From the NCBI GenBank assembly GCA_914767885.1, contig CAJZBQ010000064.1, positions 462,608 through 526,607 on the forward strand: a DNA stretch of 64,000 bases, read 5' to 3'. Positions 46,740 through 57,475 of the stretch are shown piece by piece. The notes beneath the pieces were generated by a model. It worked only from the letters and a program-made list of their open reading frames with translations, was not told the DNA's origin and searched no databases. This DNA is from Blepharisma stoltei (taxonomy: Eukaryota; Ciliophora; Heterotrichea; Heterotrichida; Blepharismidae). The number at the start of each line of letters is the position of its first letter. Position 1 is the first letter of the stretch. A program made the translations under genes and the position numbers.

Positions 46740-48301
46740 TTAGGCTTGAGCAAACTCGAAGTCAAGCGCAATTGGGAGATCGCTTTCTTGAATATTAGGA
46801 GCTCCAATTTTGCATTGTTTTAAGCCTGCTGTGCAGCCAGTGAAAGTCCATCCGCTTGTTGGGATATCTGAACCTGAGTTTGAAGTAGCTTTAAATGAAC
46901 TTTTCGACAGCCCAATTGAAAGTGGATGAGCAAAGTCAAGCACAATATTCGAAGCATCGAGGCTGATCTGGTAGCCAATAGAATCTTCCCTACAAGTAGT
47001 TCCTGTTTGAGTTATTGTTTCAGCACAAGTATAGCACTCTGGACCTGGTTGGCAATTTGTGCAGGAGTCGGCACAAGCTAAATAAAATCTTACAAAGACA
47101 AGATGTTGTTGGAGTGGCACTATCGTCATTAAGGAAGTATCCAGCTGGACATAAATCGCATTTAGTGCTTTTTGTCGAGCATTCAGCACAATGACTGGCT
47201 TTGGCGCAACCTACTTAGAAATTACAGTGATAATTTTTAAGTTCATTAGTAGTGCCATCATCCTTGCAAGATAGGCAATATTGTGCCTCATCTCTAGCTG
47301 ATTCAGGATCGCAAGTAGTGCATCCGCTGGCATCACAAGCGGTGCAATACTGTAAAAATGACAAGCATATGTTACCTGTAAGACTGCCGAAACTTTGAGA
47401 ACACACACTATCAATGCAAGTTCCGAGGAGTGCAAGGCGCTGCTATAGCTTCTTGATTTGAGCCATCATCTAATGTTATTGTATCAAAGGAAGCATTTAT
47501 GGTGGCACTCTTTGTAAGAATAACTCTATGGAATTTTCCCTTAATTTGACTATCCAAAATCGAATTTTCCACCAGGCATAGCATAACTCATCAAAAGTTT
47601 TGGAAATTTTGGCTATGCCAGTTAATAAAACCTCCAAAGTAATAATACCTGAGTTATTTATAAAGTGAAACGCAATAAAGCACCATTTATCTGTATAGAA
47701 ATTACTTAAAGGGACAGTGAAGGAAAAGTCATGAGTTCAATAATTTACTCCAGAGGCTGAGCCGAAGGCAACTTTTAAGGTGCCATCGGTTCTTGATGAG
47801 ACACTATAAAATGGGCCTATGCTATTTCCGAACCGAAAAACTCTTCCGCTAATAGTTGATTCAAAGTTTATCCAAAATCCAAATGTGTACTCTGAAGCAT
47901 CAATTAAGCTGGACACGTCTGCTATTAAAATCCAGGTTTGACCACCACTCAGGTTTATTGAGCTACAGTCAGCTAATGATCCTAGATCAATAGAACTATC
48001 TGTAGTTATAGGAGGATTGCCACCATTTTTAAGATTGGCGATGCCAGTAATTGTATATCCCAGGAACCTGTTTAGATGTTCCTGGGCTTGCTCAACTCCC
48101 GAATTGGCTCGCCAGCTTGAACTGGAGCATCAAGTCGGTGAGTTGCGCTGCATTCTCCTAGCCCAGGACCATCTAAATAGATTCCTGGACTATATCTGCT
48201 GTTAATCTTCTAAGAGTCCAATCGCCTAGCAGTGTAAAGCCCTTGGCAAATGATAAGAGAGTGAGGACGACGAGAGCATTTAGTAGCTTTGAATAAACCA
48301 T
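46740..48301 (-). pseudogene. Secreted LamG-like/Cys-rich protein, copy IV (broken)
   Basis: Starts at 48301 (MVYSKLLNALVVLTLLSF) and ends TAG 46740. Compared with copy III it has a palindromic insert (48054), a TAG and an extra base in the GGKFDFG region (about 47565), and an extra base at about 47428 (CCTCGGAAC for CCTGGAAC). Both introns are present. Probably non-functional, unless the single-base differences are assembly errors. Confidence 0.8.
48054..48195. mobile_element. Palindromic insertion, 139 bp, TA(T) duplication
   Basis: Copy III reads GATTGTATCTGCTG; here the same site is split as ATTGTAT...CTATATCTGCTG. Arms of about 35 bp (ATCCCAGGAACCTGTTTAGA and its imperfect complement) and an inner repeat (CAACTCCCG/GGTGAGTTG). 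About 50% GC against roughly 33% around it. Confidence 0.88.
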
Positions 48302-49297
48302 TTTTATTTATAAACAAATTTATTTTACTTTTATAAATGCTAAGCAAATTTTAATAGTAAATTTTACCAAGAAAAGCTTTTATTGCTTTTCGAATTGGAA
48401 TAAAAATTATTAGCAAGCAAGCAATTGCCAAATGGCTTTGATTGAAATAAAGAACCAAAATCTAATAAATTTATGAGTTTAAGGATTTGAGTTTCTTCCG
48501 GGAGAAATTATAGTTCTTCTAAAACTTGCACTTTCTTACCTTCCAAATTAATCCCCTTATATATACGGAAAACCCAGAAGAATAGAGAAGCTGTCTTAAT
48601 AGCAAATCTTCATTATTTTATTATAGCTTAGGAGTTAGATGGCTAATTTATGCGGCTTTCTATTAATCCAAAATATTTACGATTTATTATCATATCGATA
48701 AGTTTATCAATAGATTTACTTACAGAAATATTTTAATAGATAAAAAAGTACCTCATGTCTCTCAAATGACCTTTTAGAAATATATTTCCAATAATGCATC
48801 TTTGTCGTCCCTTTTAAAAAACGGTAATTTTTTCCCCTAGTCGGAAATTTACCATATCAGAAAACTTCAAATTTATTGTCAAACATAAGTATTTAGGGTG
48901 AATTATTAACTAAAGTCCAAATATACCCAAATAATAGAGGAAATATTATTTTAAGTAAACTAATAATTGCAGGACCAATTTAATTGAAATTACAATTAAA
49001 AACCCAATAAGGGTTATATTTTCTATTCTATTTATAAGATAAATAAAATATATCTTTTTTAACTTAAAATATATATTTCTAAACTAAGTAACTTAGAAAA
49101 TTATGCAGAACCTTATAGAAAATTCTTATCAATATGATTATCTCTCTTTTTTCAAAAAATCGCATAAGGACTATCAAGGATTATTGATCTGCTCATTTGA
49201 AAGTTATATCGTCAATTTAGCTTGACTTTTTAACACAAAATAGAACAATTCTAATAATTTAACAAAATATTAATAAATTGTAAATGATTAATCCTAA

Positions 49298-50090
49298 TTA
49301 CTCTTTCTTATCTTCTATCTTGAATAAGGATGGCCTTATAAGCTTCCCAATATTCAAATACACAAGCGTGAAAATAAAGGGCAAACTAAACAAATACAAT
49401 TCAGCAGCTACATAATAAAGTTTCCCAATTTTAGCAAAAATAAAATCGCCTAGATATAATTTACTTGGAGATCCACATAAAGAAAAATCAATATTTGCTC
49501 ACGTCAAAATCGCTAAAGGTGTCACCAATCTTTGATAAAACCAAAAGAAATGAAATCCCTGAATATTCCTTACATAAAGCAATGACTTCCAATTTAACTG
49601 ATAACTTCTTGTAAATCTCCCGCAGATAATAAGAGTTAGCGGGGTTATCAGCCCAGCCAAATAATGCTGAATCCAAAACAATGCATACTCCTAGATCATC
49701 AGGAAAAACCCCAGGTTGTTTTTTTATACTTACTTTTTACTGTCAAAAAGGACATAGGGTTTTTACCCTTTTTTTCAGGAAAAAACCATGGGTTTTTCAA
49801 AAAGGCATATGGAAAAAGATTATCTATATTTTTCCTTGGCAGAAAAACCCTCCGCCATTCTGACGGTAAATAGGCAGCATGAAACAACCTACCTGGGGTT
49901 TTCTCCTGATGGCCCATATTCCCCAGGGAGTGTAAGGTTTCCAGCCGCGGGCAAAAAAATTGCAATTGCTCTGACTATTAATTACGGCGCCCAAGAAAGG
50001 GAGATAATTTTGGTAAAATGCCTTTCAGATTTTAGTGAAGATGTGACGAAAAGAAGGTAGCATTGGGCTAAGGTGACTAGATGGCAAGGA
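49298..50090 (-). pseudogene. Membrane protein gene or relic, with 15-nt intron and palindromic insert
   Basis: On the minus strand, with TGA as Trp and the palindromic element (49686-49934) removed, a frame stays open from after TAG 50091-50093 to TAA 49298-49300, provided the intron GTAAATTATATCTAG (49450-49464) is spliced. Pieces: FRHIFTKIWKAFYQNYLPFL, ALFWIQHYLAGLITPLTLII, FHFFWFYQRL, FIFAKIGKLYYVAAELYLF, and the C-terminus FKIEDKKE. Several membrane helices, family not recognised. No start codon is seen, and the related copies at 20.5 and 27.8 kb are frameshifted, so a pseudogene is likely. Confidence 0.5.
49686..49934. mobile_element. Palindromic element P2, TA duplication
   Basis: TA at 49686-49687 and 49933-49934. 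Arms such as TCATCAGGAAAAACCCCAGG and CCTGGGGTTTTCTCCTGATG. Sister of the element at 20809-21056; the two differ strongly in the middle. Confidence 0.8.
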
Positions 50091-50596
50091 CTAAGTATAA
50101 AAATCAGCCTCCCTGTAATAGACTTTGTTATAAGTTGCCAGATGATTATCAGTATATGGCAAAGGCCGAGGATTTTTTCGATCAAATACGGACTTTGAGG
50201 CTTTCTAGGGACTTGGCTTTTGATAATGTAAGGACGGCTGAAGTATAAATAAATTAACAGATGAACAGTAAACTATATAAGAATTACTGAGATGCCGCTT
50301 ACACTTAGCCGATAGAAATTAGTAAGTTGGGCTACACAGTGAGGTCCTCCATCTTCAATGAATGTAGCATCCAATGTGTAAGCGCCTGCTAAAAAGATAT
50401 CTCTTATAGCATTCATTGAAAATTATATTTTTTCTCTAATAGCTAAATTTACATTATACTATTTTTAGCTAATTTGACTATTTTAAAAATTTTATATAAA
50501 AATTCCTATTTAATTTAAATTTTATAATTATTCATAAAATTCTCAGTCCAAAAGTGGTCGAATTATTTAAAGAATCTATCTTCTAATAATTATAAC

Positions 50597-53500
50597 ATGG
50601 ACAAAATGCTGAACAGAAAAGTCTCATTTAATATAATTGAAAATAAAGCCTTTGACGTTTTAGGGACCTACAAAGTCAAACAAGTCCAAAGGCTGAAAAC
50701 AATTTCTTCAGAAAAGACCTTAAGATCTTTAACCCCAGACCCACTTTTAAAGTCAAGGGCAAGCTATTCTTTTAATAAAACGACTCGAGATATATCACAT
50801 ATGCTTGATTCCCAGAAGTTAAAGCAAAATGTAAGCGATGTAGAGACGTTGCACTCGATTTATCGAGGGGCATCTAGCTCAAGTCTGCCTACAGACTATG
50901 AAGAAATCAAGAATTATGTCAAAAATAATTTCATACTTGATTCCAGCATTTTTCTCGACACAGGATCTACCCAATCAGGTGAAGAAAAAACAAGCCTAGG
51001 CTTGCCCACTGGAAGAATCCAGGCTAAAAATTTAAAATATTGGCTTGATACCATGAAAAACAAGTACATTAATGACTATTTAGAAGAGCTCTACAATGGT
51101 CACAGCCTTAACGAGCTGAAACGAGAAGCAATTGAAAATATTTATAAAGCCTGCCTCAGAGAAGTTATCCGACAAGTATCTGTTTTTTGCTTAGATAGAG
51201 GGAATCTTATAATGGAAGTTGTATCAGTTCTCTTCAAAATCTGGAAAAGTAAGCTTGATTGTCAAGCAGATATTGAAATTGAAAAAGAAAAACAATTAGA
51301 AGAAGAAATCCTGAAGCTAGAAAGCCAGCACTCAGAAATTTTGACTAAAATAAACGAAAAACTGACCAAAGCCAACACTCAGCTAAAGGCAGCTTTACAA
51401 AAAGTCCAAGACCAAGAGCAAGAAAATACCAATCTAAAACAAGTTATTTTTCAGCTAAATGATGAAATAAATAAATCAGCAGGGCTGATTGACCCTTTTA
51501 AGTCTTATAAACTAGCTGGAGAGCCTGCTGTTTTTAATGATGTAGGGATCATTATTGAAAATAAAGAAAGAAAATTAGAAAAGGCAAAATTAGTATCAAA
51601 ATCGGTACAGACTGATACGACGACAGAAAACCAAACTTTTGAGTTCAATATTGCGTCGACTGGAAAAGTGCTACAGATGGAGAAGCTAGGGAACACTTTG
51701 GCTCAAAAAATTGAGGAATTGAAAAATAGGCTTGCGAGTTTGGATCAAGAAATTTCAGAAAAAAATGCTCAGTTGAGTGAGCTAGACCAACAAGTTATGA
51801 ATGCAAAAATCAAGATTTTGAACTCAGAAAGGGCTGAGTGGCAGGAGAGCAATTCTCCTCATAAAGAAAATCAGGAAAGACTGTCAAGAAGCGAAAGCCC
51901 GCTCAGACCTGAAGATACAATTATGGAAAAAATTGATGAAGGACTTGAAGAAAACGAGCTAAAGCCGCCTTCAAGAAAGGTCGGAAGAAATTCGATTTTT
52001 TTTAAAACGCCTTCTAGAGGGTCGAATAATCCAAAAGACCTTTCCCCAAACCCTAAAAAAGAAAGAAGAGGCACATTTTCAGCGAATGTGATCATGTTTA
52101 ACAAAAGACATACTAAATTGTCAATTAAAAACAGCCCTGCGATCCAAATTTTAGAAGAATGCTTTAAGCTTTCAAAACAGAAAATGAACTCAAAATCGAT
52201 TTTTTCCAAAAAAATGCTGCATAAGGTGCTAGAAGGCATTTATAACAGCTTAGATATAGACAAAATTGAGAACCTCCATAATGATTATTTACTTGAATTC
52301 ATTCATAAAGAGCTGGTTGCTAAATATGCAGCATCTAAAGTCGCTGATAAAAAACTGATAGAAATTATTGCAAGCTGCTTCAGATACAGCAATGACCCAA
52401 AATTCAGGGTTTTTCTGAGGCTTATAGGGGCTGGAGAAATTATGTCAATGACAAGTTTTAAGATAAGGACTTTTAAGGGGATTTAAATAAATTTAATTAA
52501 TTAATGCCCCATTTAATGGCTAGGAAATTTATCTCCTTACATGTCATTGCCCCAGAGGAATCCGCAGAAGCCCTTCTATCCTGCCAGAGGAGATGCTTGC
52601 ACATACCTATCTGGAATCTTCTGGCACTAAAGCTCCTAAGGGCTTGACACATTTGATTGCAATTTCCAGTATCGCAATAGCATATACAGTCATCGGAAAC
52701 CTGCTCGAGAGCGTTATGGCCGACTCGAGCTTGTTGTTAACCGTGCCCTTCCACCAGAGGGTAAAACCCCATGTCCCAGGTTTAGCGCCTTGAGGCACAA
52801 CTGAATCTATATGTCGATATATACCAATGACGCCTAATTCTAGGCTTGGTTTCTCAACCTAGGTATCCCTGCAGCGCTGAGAAAATTGCTCCAAGTGATT
52901 GGTTGCCTCCACCATTAATTATATACTTTTAAGGTAATAATTGAGTGTATTCACTTCATGAACAATGCAAATCTTGGCATTATGATAGAAGATTCTATCC
53001 AAAAAGCACTATATCCTAAGCTGAGGGCTATAGAATGCATTAAAGAACAATTCGAAAAAATCTACTCTAGGCCATTTTATTTAGAATTATTGAATAGGAT
53101 CAACCAAATTTCGGTAGATGATAGGATAAATAAGGACGGGCTCATTCAGAATGATACTTTTATAGAAATTATTGCAGAGCACTATCAAAAATATCATGAA
53201 TCTGTATTAGAAGGTATCAGAGCAGTTGCCTGGGCTATCACTGGGAACCAAGTTTCAAGCTTTATCAATAAATGCGACTACATTTTGGCACTGCGCAGCC
53301 TTTATCCTTCAAGGTATTTAGAAATTGTTGAAGACCAGTCTCTTTATAGCAAATTCAGCTTCTTAAAGCCAGAGTCTCAGTCAAAAACTTTGGTTTCTCT
53401 GAGGGCGATTGAAGATTTGTCACTTTTGAAAGGGATTTTTCTTATAGAAGATATCAAAAAGGTATGTGATGTAGATAATGTCAGCGATGAAGAGATGGCT

Positions 53501-53704
53501 GCAACAATTTCTAAGGTATCTGGTCTAATGGAGGTGTTCAATAAAATAGGGGATGAAAATCTTGCAAGCAAATCCTCATATACTATGGTATCTTGGCTGC
53601 AGAAATTAGATATCCTAACAAACTTTTGTTTGAAGAAAAAAGGGGTTGGGGTGTTGGCATTCAAAATTTATTCTTTGGAGTCTGAAAGATTCCTTTCTAA
53701 TTAA
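50597..53704 (+). CDS. Large helical/coiled-coil protein, interrupted by a 456-bp GC-rich IES
   Basis: ATG 50597 to TAA 53702-53704; 883 residues after excision. The N-terminal 150 residues are Ser/Lys-rich; a helical segment (YWLDTMKNKYINDYLEELY) follows, then coiled coil at about 215-300 and 355-420, a Ser/Pro-rich linker with KTPSRGSNNPKDLSP, and a globular helical C-terminal part (LHKVLEGIYNSLDIDK, RVFLRLIGAGEIMSM). Excision joins SFKIRTFK to VIIECIHFMNNANLG, continuing the helical domain. The two parts are otherwise two frames with no start context for the second. No known family recognised; the form suggests a cytoskeletal or ciliary protein (inference). Confidence 0.75.
52474..52931. 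mobile_element. GC-rich IES, 456 bp, with 10-bp direct repeat ACTTTTAAGG
   Basis: TA at 52474-52475 and 52930-52931, each in ACTTTTAAGG. Interior about 47% GC, far above its surroundings, with several hairpins: GCTCGAG...CTCGAGC (52704-52731), GCCTAATTCTAGGC (52831-52844), TGCCAGA...TCTGGCA. Frames on both strands are open for over 60 codons, a by-product of composition. The length is a multiple of three but it carries TAA in the host frame. Confidence 0.78.
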
Positions 53705-53855
53705 AATTAATGTTTATGCTTTGTTATATTGTATGCTTTTAGCCGTTTTTCAATATAATATTATTATTTATTTTTGATAAATAAAATTTTGCTTTATATT
53801 TATTATGCATCGGAATAATTTATAAAGTAAAGTTTCATATAAATGCAATAAAAAT

Positions 53856-54200
53856 ATGAAGCTTAGTTTGGCATTTCGCTTTTTAAGTACCAATAAAGAT
53901 TATCCTTCTCTTATTACCCAACAAGTAAAATCTAACCCAATCGTAATGTATTCACGGACAAATTGCCAGCAGTGTAATAAAGCTAAACTCTTGTTTTCTG
54001 AGTATAAATTGACTCCATATACAATTGAAATAGATCAACAAGAAGATGCTACTTCACTGCGTGAAGCAGTCGAATCCTTAACAAAACAAAAGCGAACTCC
54101 AATGATCTTTATTAAAGGAGAAAGTATCGGCGGCTTAGGCGGCCTCAAAAATATGCTTAAAAATAAACAAATCCAAGCTGACCTTCAAAATCTTAAATAA
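53856..54200 (+). CDS. Glutaredoxin (dithiol type)
   Basis: 114 residues, ATG 53856 to TAA 54198-54200. Thioredoxin fold with active site CQQC (residues 37-40) after IVMYSRTN, cis-proline in RTPMIF (Pro82), and the glutathione-binding GGLGGLKNM end. The first 15 residues (MKLSLAFRFLSTNKD) could be a mitochondrial presequence. Reduces disulfides with glutathione. No intron or IES seen. About 150 bp after the preceding gene and 128 bp before the next start. Confidence 0.92.
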   Translation: MKLSLAFRFLSTNKDYPSLITQQVKSNPIVMYSRTNCQQCNKAKLLFSEYKLTPYTIEIDQQEDATSLREAVESLTKQKRTPMIFIKGESIGGLGGLKNMLKNKQIQADLQNLK

Positions 54201-54328
54201 TTTAAGATTTTCCATTATAATTGAATATAAGCAGCCGTTAATGATAAATAAAATTTTTATATAAAGAGACTAACAAACTCCATTTAGCATTGGATAATAA
54301 ACAGCCTATTAATTTTTTATTTATAAGT

Positions 54329-56280
54329 ATGAGCAACCAAGACCTCAAAGATCAATATGCGGAGCTCCTAAACAACATAGCCCTCGGCGGTAAGGTTTTC
54401 TTGAAGCTCATAGGCGGCGCTTTTCGTTTATCATTCAATACTGCAGTTTTCGTCTTGAGTTGTGGATCATTAGTCAGATGAAAAAACCCACAAGGGAATA
54501 TTCAGCCTAAAAAAGTACCTGCTGAGAATAAACAAAATAAAAACGCCCCAATAATTCCTGATTCCTCAGACAGCAGTGGAAATTCTATTCGCCAAATTTT
54601 TTCCTAATTTTTTTATTTATTTAAAACAATAATTTTTTTTTAAATATTAAAAATTCTACCATTGACGAGTCTGAAGACGCTTTAAGATACCAAGTAAGGC
54701 AAGAACTGCAAGCCTCAATCCCAAGGACAGCTTCTCGAGATATGCTAAATCGGCTTGTCCAAAGCCATGAATTCAGTCAAAGAGAAAGCTGGATTGACAA
54801 TCGCCAACAAGAAGAAGACATTATAGTCATCCCTTCTTTATCTTTAGATAAAGGGGAACTTGAAAAAATCACAGCAGTTGGCTGCTATGAAGAACGTCAA
54901 CTTTGCACCTTGTTTTACCTTAAAAACCCAAGGTGTCGGCTTGTTTACGTCACGAGCATGCCAGTTGATAAAGCAATTGTCGATTATTATCTTGCTTTAC
55001 TTGAAGATAACTCCATTGTGACCGCAAACCAAGCATCAAAAAGACTATTGCTATTAAGCTGCAATGATAATTCCCCTATACCATTATCATCAAAAATACT
55101 TAGGAGGCCAAAACTTTTACAAAAAATAAAAAATTTCATAAATCCTATGAAATCTCATATGATCTGCTTTATAAGCTCAAATTTGGAAAGAGACCTTGCA
55201 ATCCAGCTTAACGTGCCGCTTTTTGCAAATGATCCATCACTTACGTATTGGGGCACAAAAATTGGGTCAAGGCAGACTTTTGAAAAAGCTGGCGTCCCAC
55301 TGCCCAGAGGAACTGCACTTGTCCATTCTCCTGAAAATTTGGTCAGTGAGATTGCCAAGCTGCACAGAGAAAAGAATTTCGAGGTCGAAAAATATGTCGT
55401 CAAGCTAAACATTGGGTTTTCTGGAGAAGGGAATGCCCTTATCAGGACAAAGTACTTTGACAATGGCAATCTGGAGGCTTCAATTCTCCAAGCTTTATCT
55501 AACCACCTTGAATACGTATACAAAAAAGAAACCTGGCACACTTTTGTCCAAAAAATAATCAATCTGGGGGTATTAGCTGAGGAATGGATTGACAACGCTG
55601 TTGAATCCCCATCATGCCAAGCACTAATAAACCCTAAAGGGAAAATTGAAATTTTGTCGACCCATGAGCAGCTATTAGCTGATGGGATGACTTATATGGG
55701 CTGCGTTTTCCCTGCTTCTGGAGACTATAGAACCCTTATTATGGAGCACACTATGAAGATCGGCCAAACACTGGCCAAAAAAGGATGCAAAGAAAGGTTT
55801 GCAGTAGATTATGTAGTAAGGCAGGAAGAAGGACGATGGGCTGCTTATGCCATTGAAATCAATTTGAGGTGGGGAGGGACCAGTCATCCTATGATAACTG
55901 CAAAAAATTTGACTGATGCCCATTTGACTGAAGAAGGGCTGCTGATTGGTGCTGATGATCAGGCCAAATTTTATGTAGCCACTGATACAGTCCAAAATGA
56001 TGTGTATACAGGACTTACTCCTGGCGATTTCTTAGACTTCGTTAATGCTAATAAAGAATTGCAATTTGACAATGAAAATGCGACAGGAGTGGTTTTTCAT
56101 TTGTTGTCAGCTATTTCTGTGTATGGGAAGTTTGGGTTTACAGCGGTTGGAAATTCTCCTCAAGAAGCCAAAAGCATTTTTGAGAGGACACTGCAGGTTC
56201 TGGAAAAAGAAGCAAACCAAATCAGCTTACAAAAGAAATTCACGGAGCTGGACCAAGAAATTAAAACACCAGATAATTAA
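54329..56280 (+). CDS. ATP-grasp protein of the IQCH/PGM1-like group, interrupted by a 71-bp IES
   Basis: ATG 54329 to TAA 56278-56280; 626 residues after removal of 71 bp, with TGA as Trp in SLVRWKNPQG. The N-terminal 45 residues contain a hydrophobic stretch (LGGKVFLKLIGGAFRLSFN, AVFVLSC), perhaps a membrane anchor. From about residue 110: IIVIPSLSLDKGEL, CYEERQL, LVYVTSMPVDKAIVDYYL, LLSCNDNSPIPLSSKIL, then the ATP-grasp core GTKIGSRQTFEKAGVPLPRG, VVKLNIGFSGEGNA, ILSTHEQLL and AIEINLRWGGTSHPM. This pattern matches the pre-ATP-grasp/ATP-grasp proteins related to peptide ligase PGM1 and to IQCH; the substrate is unknown. A second start at 54742 would miss conserved sequence before it. Confidence 0.83.
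54586..54658. mobile_element. IES, 71 bp, in the ATP-grasp gene
   Basis: TA at 54586-54587 and 54657-54658, each preceded by AAATTC (an 8-bp direct repeat AAATTCTA). Removal joins DSSGNS to TIDESEDALRYQ and corrects a frame change. The interior is nearly all A and T with TAA stops. Confidence 0.85.
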
Positions 56281-57475
56281 TCTTATGATTTTAAAATATG
56301 AATTGATTAAAGCTTAAAAATCAGATATAAATAATTATGAATTAATGCATAAATATATCTTATTGAACTAAGAAAAGCTCAAAAATAATGTAAATTCATC
56401 AATTTTAAGAAAAAAGTTTGAATTTAATTGAAAGAAGAATAGGTATCATGGTATTATAGTGCTATAATTGCTAAATTGACATTACTTTCCACTTAATAAG
56501 CAATTAAAATTTTTATAATTTTACTCAAAGATTTAAAAAACAAAACTTGCAATTATATTAATTCCCTGTAAGGAAACAAAGACAGTTTTTATTAATTTTA
56601 TTTTCGAAATTTAAAAAAATTTCACGGATGGGGATTTTTTCCAAAGTTTTATTCGATCACGAAGCGGAGTGAGTAATTAAAATTTAATTTTGAAAGATTT
56701 CATTTGAATAATGATTGCTTTAGATATAAATCCTAAACTTCAATTTTCTCCTTATTAATTGTTATTTTTATAAATGATTAAAACTCGATATAAAGCAGTG
56801 TTATAAGATAACGATTCTTAATTTGAGCATTAATAATCTTTACTGCTATAATATAGATAATGCTTTAGATTCATGGGGCATATCAAATACAAGAGTAAGC
56901 TAGAATTCGACTTCTTAATTAAATCCTAAGAATTAACACAAGTATTCAAGGCATAAAAATTAATAAATAATAAGCTTAACTAAGAAGGCTTTTAAGTGCA
57001 CATTTTTGTAGATTTAGTACTCTTGAGGAAACTTACAAAAGAATAAAAATTATAAAAGTCGAATGATCTTAATAATTTATTAAAGAAATATAAAACAAAG
57101 TAATAAATAAATGCTTAAATTTTGTGCATTTAAATTCCATAAGTTATATAACCTCTTTGAGCTATCTTTAAGTTATTAGCAGTTTGCAATCCGTACTCAA
57201 ATGGAATAGACTCATGCAGTTGACTACATTTTGTGCATATCTATACGAAAATGGTGCAGGATAGAAAAATCCCCATAAATTCCAAGCTTTTTCAACTCAA
57301 ATAAATCTGCCATTTTAATATGAAAAAGACCTTATCCCTTTGTATTGAGTAGTAATCTTAAAAATTGTGAATTTTTATTAATTTTCTAAAACTCTGATTC
57401 AATACTTAAAGAGTAATTTCTGATCTAAAGAAATAGCCATAAATTCATGCATTTATGCTTCAAATGTAAAAAAAA
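56281..57475. other. Gene-free AT-rich region with a MITE relic
   Basis: 56558-56676 keeps parts of the MITE family (ATTTTCGAAATTTAAAAAAAT, GATCACGAAGCGGAGTGAG) with the middle deleted. The remaining sequence has no open frame and no RNA signature. Confidence 0.5.

Larger units (their letters stand above)
45852..49090. repeat. Segmental duplication, unit IV
   Basis: Second tandem unit, about 4.04 kb after unit III. Lacks the MITE and the 225-bp insert of unit III. Contains secreted-protein copy IV with its own palindromic insertion. Confidence 0.85.
48868..50250. repeat. Duplicated block X, copy d
   Basis: Best-kept copy of block X, with the palindromic element at 49686-49934 and the membrane-protein relic on the minus strand. 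50250-50596, up to the next gene, holds no recognised feature. Confidence 0.75.

Noticed and set aside
49930-50060. Plus-strand frame reading KIAIALTINYGAQEREIILV, like a cis-prenyltransferase (NYGG) motif
   Set aside because: The expected downstream IRTSGE..R..F..WQ region is not present, and the minus strand gives a longer, intron-containing frame through the same bases.
52593-52798. Open frames on both strands in the GC-rich insert
   Set aside because: Overlapping frames on opposite strands without motif; explained by high GC and absence of AT-rich stops inside an IES.
52474-52931. Structured RNA (SRP, RNase P or telomerase RNA) in the GC-rich insert
   Set aside because: No conserved core motifs seen; no CCCTAACA-type template anywhere outside the telomere; the segment splits a reading frame.
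54290-54607. Separate small gene upstream of the ATP-grasp gene
   Set aside because: An 8-bp direct repeat with TA at both ends of a 71-bp AT insert joins it in frame to the ATP-grasp protein, whose conserved N-terminal part begins before its first internal ATG.
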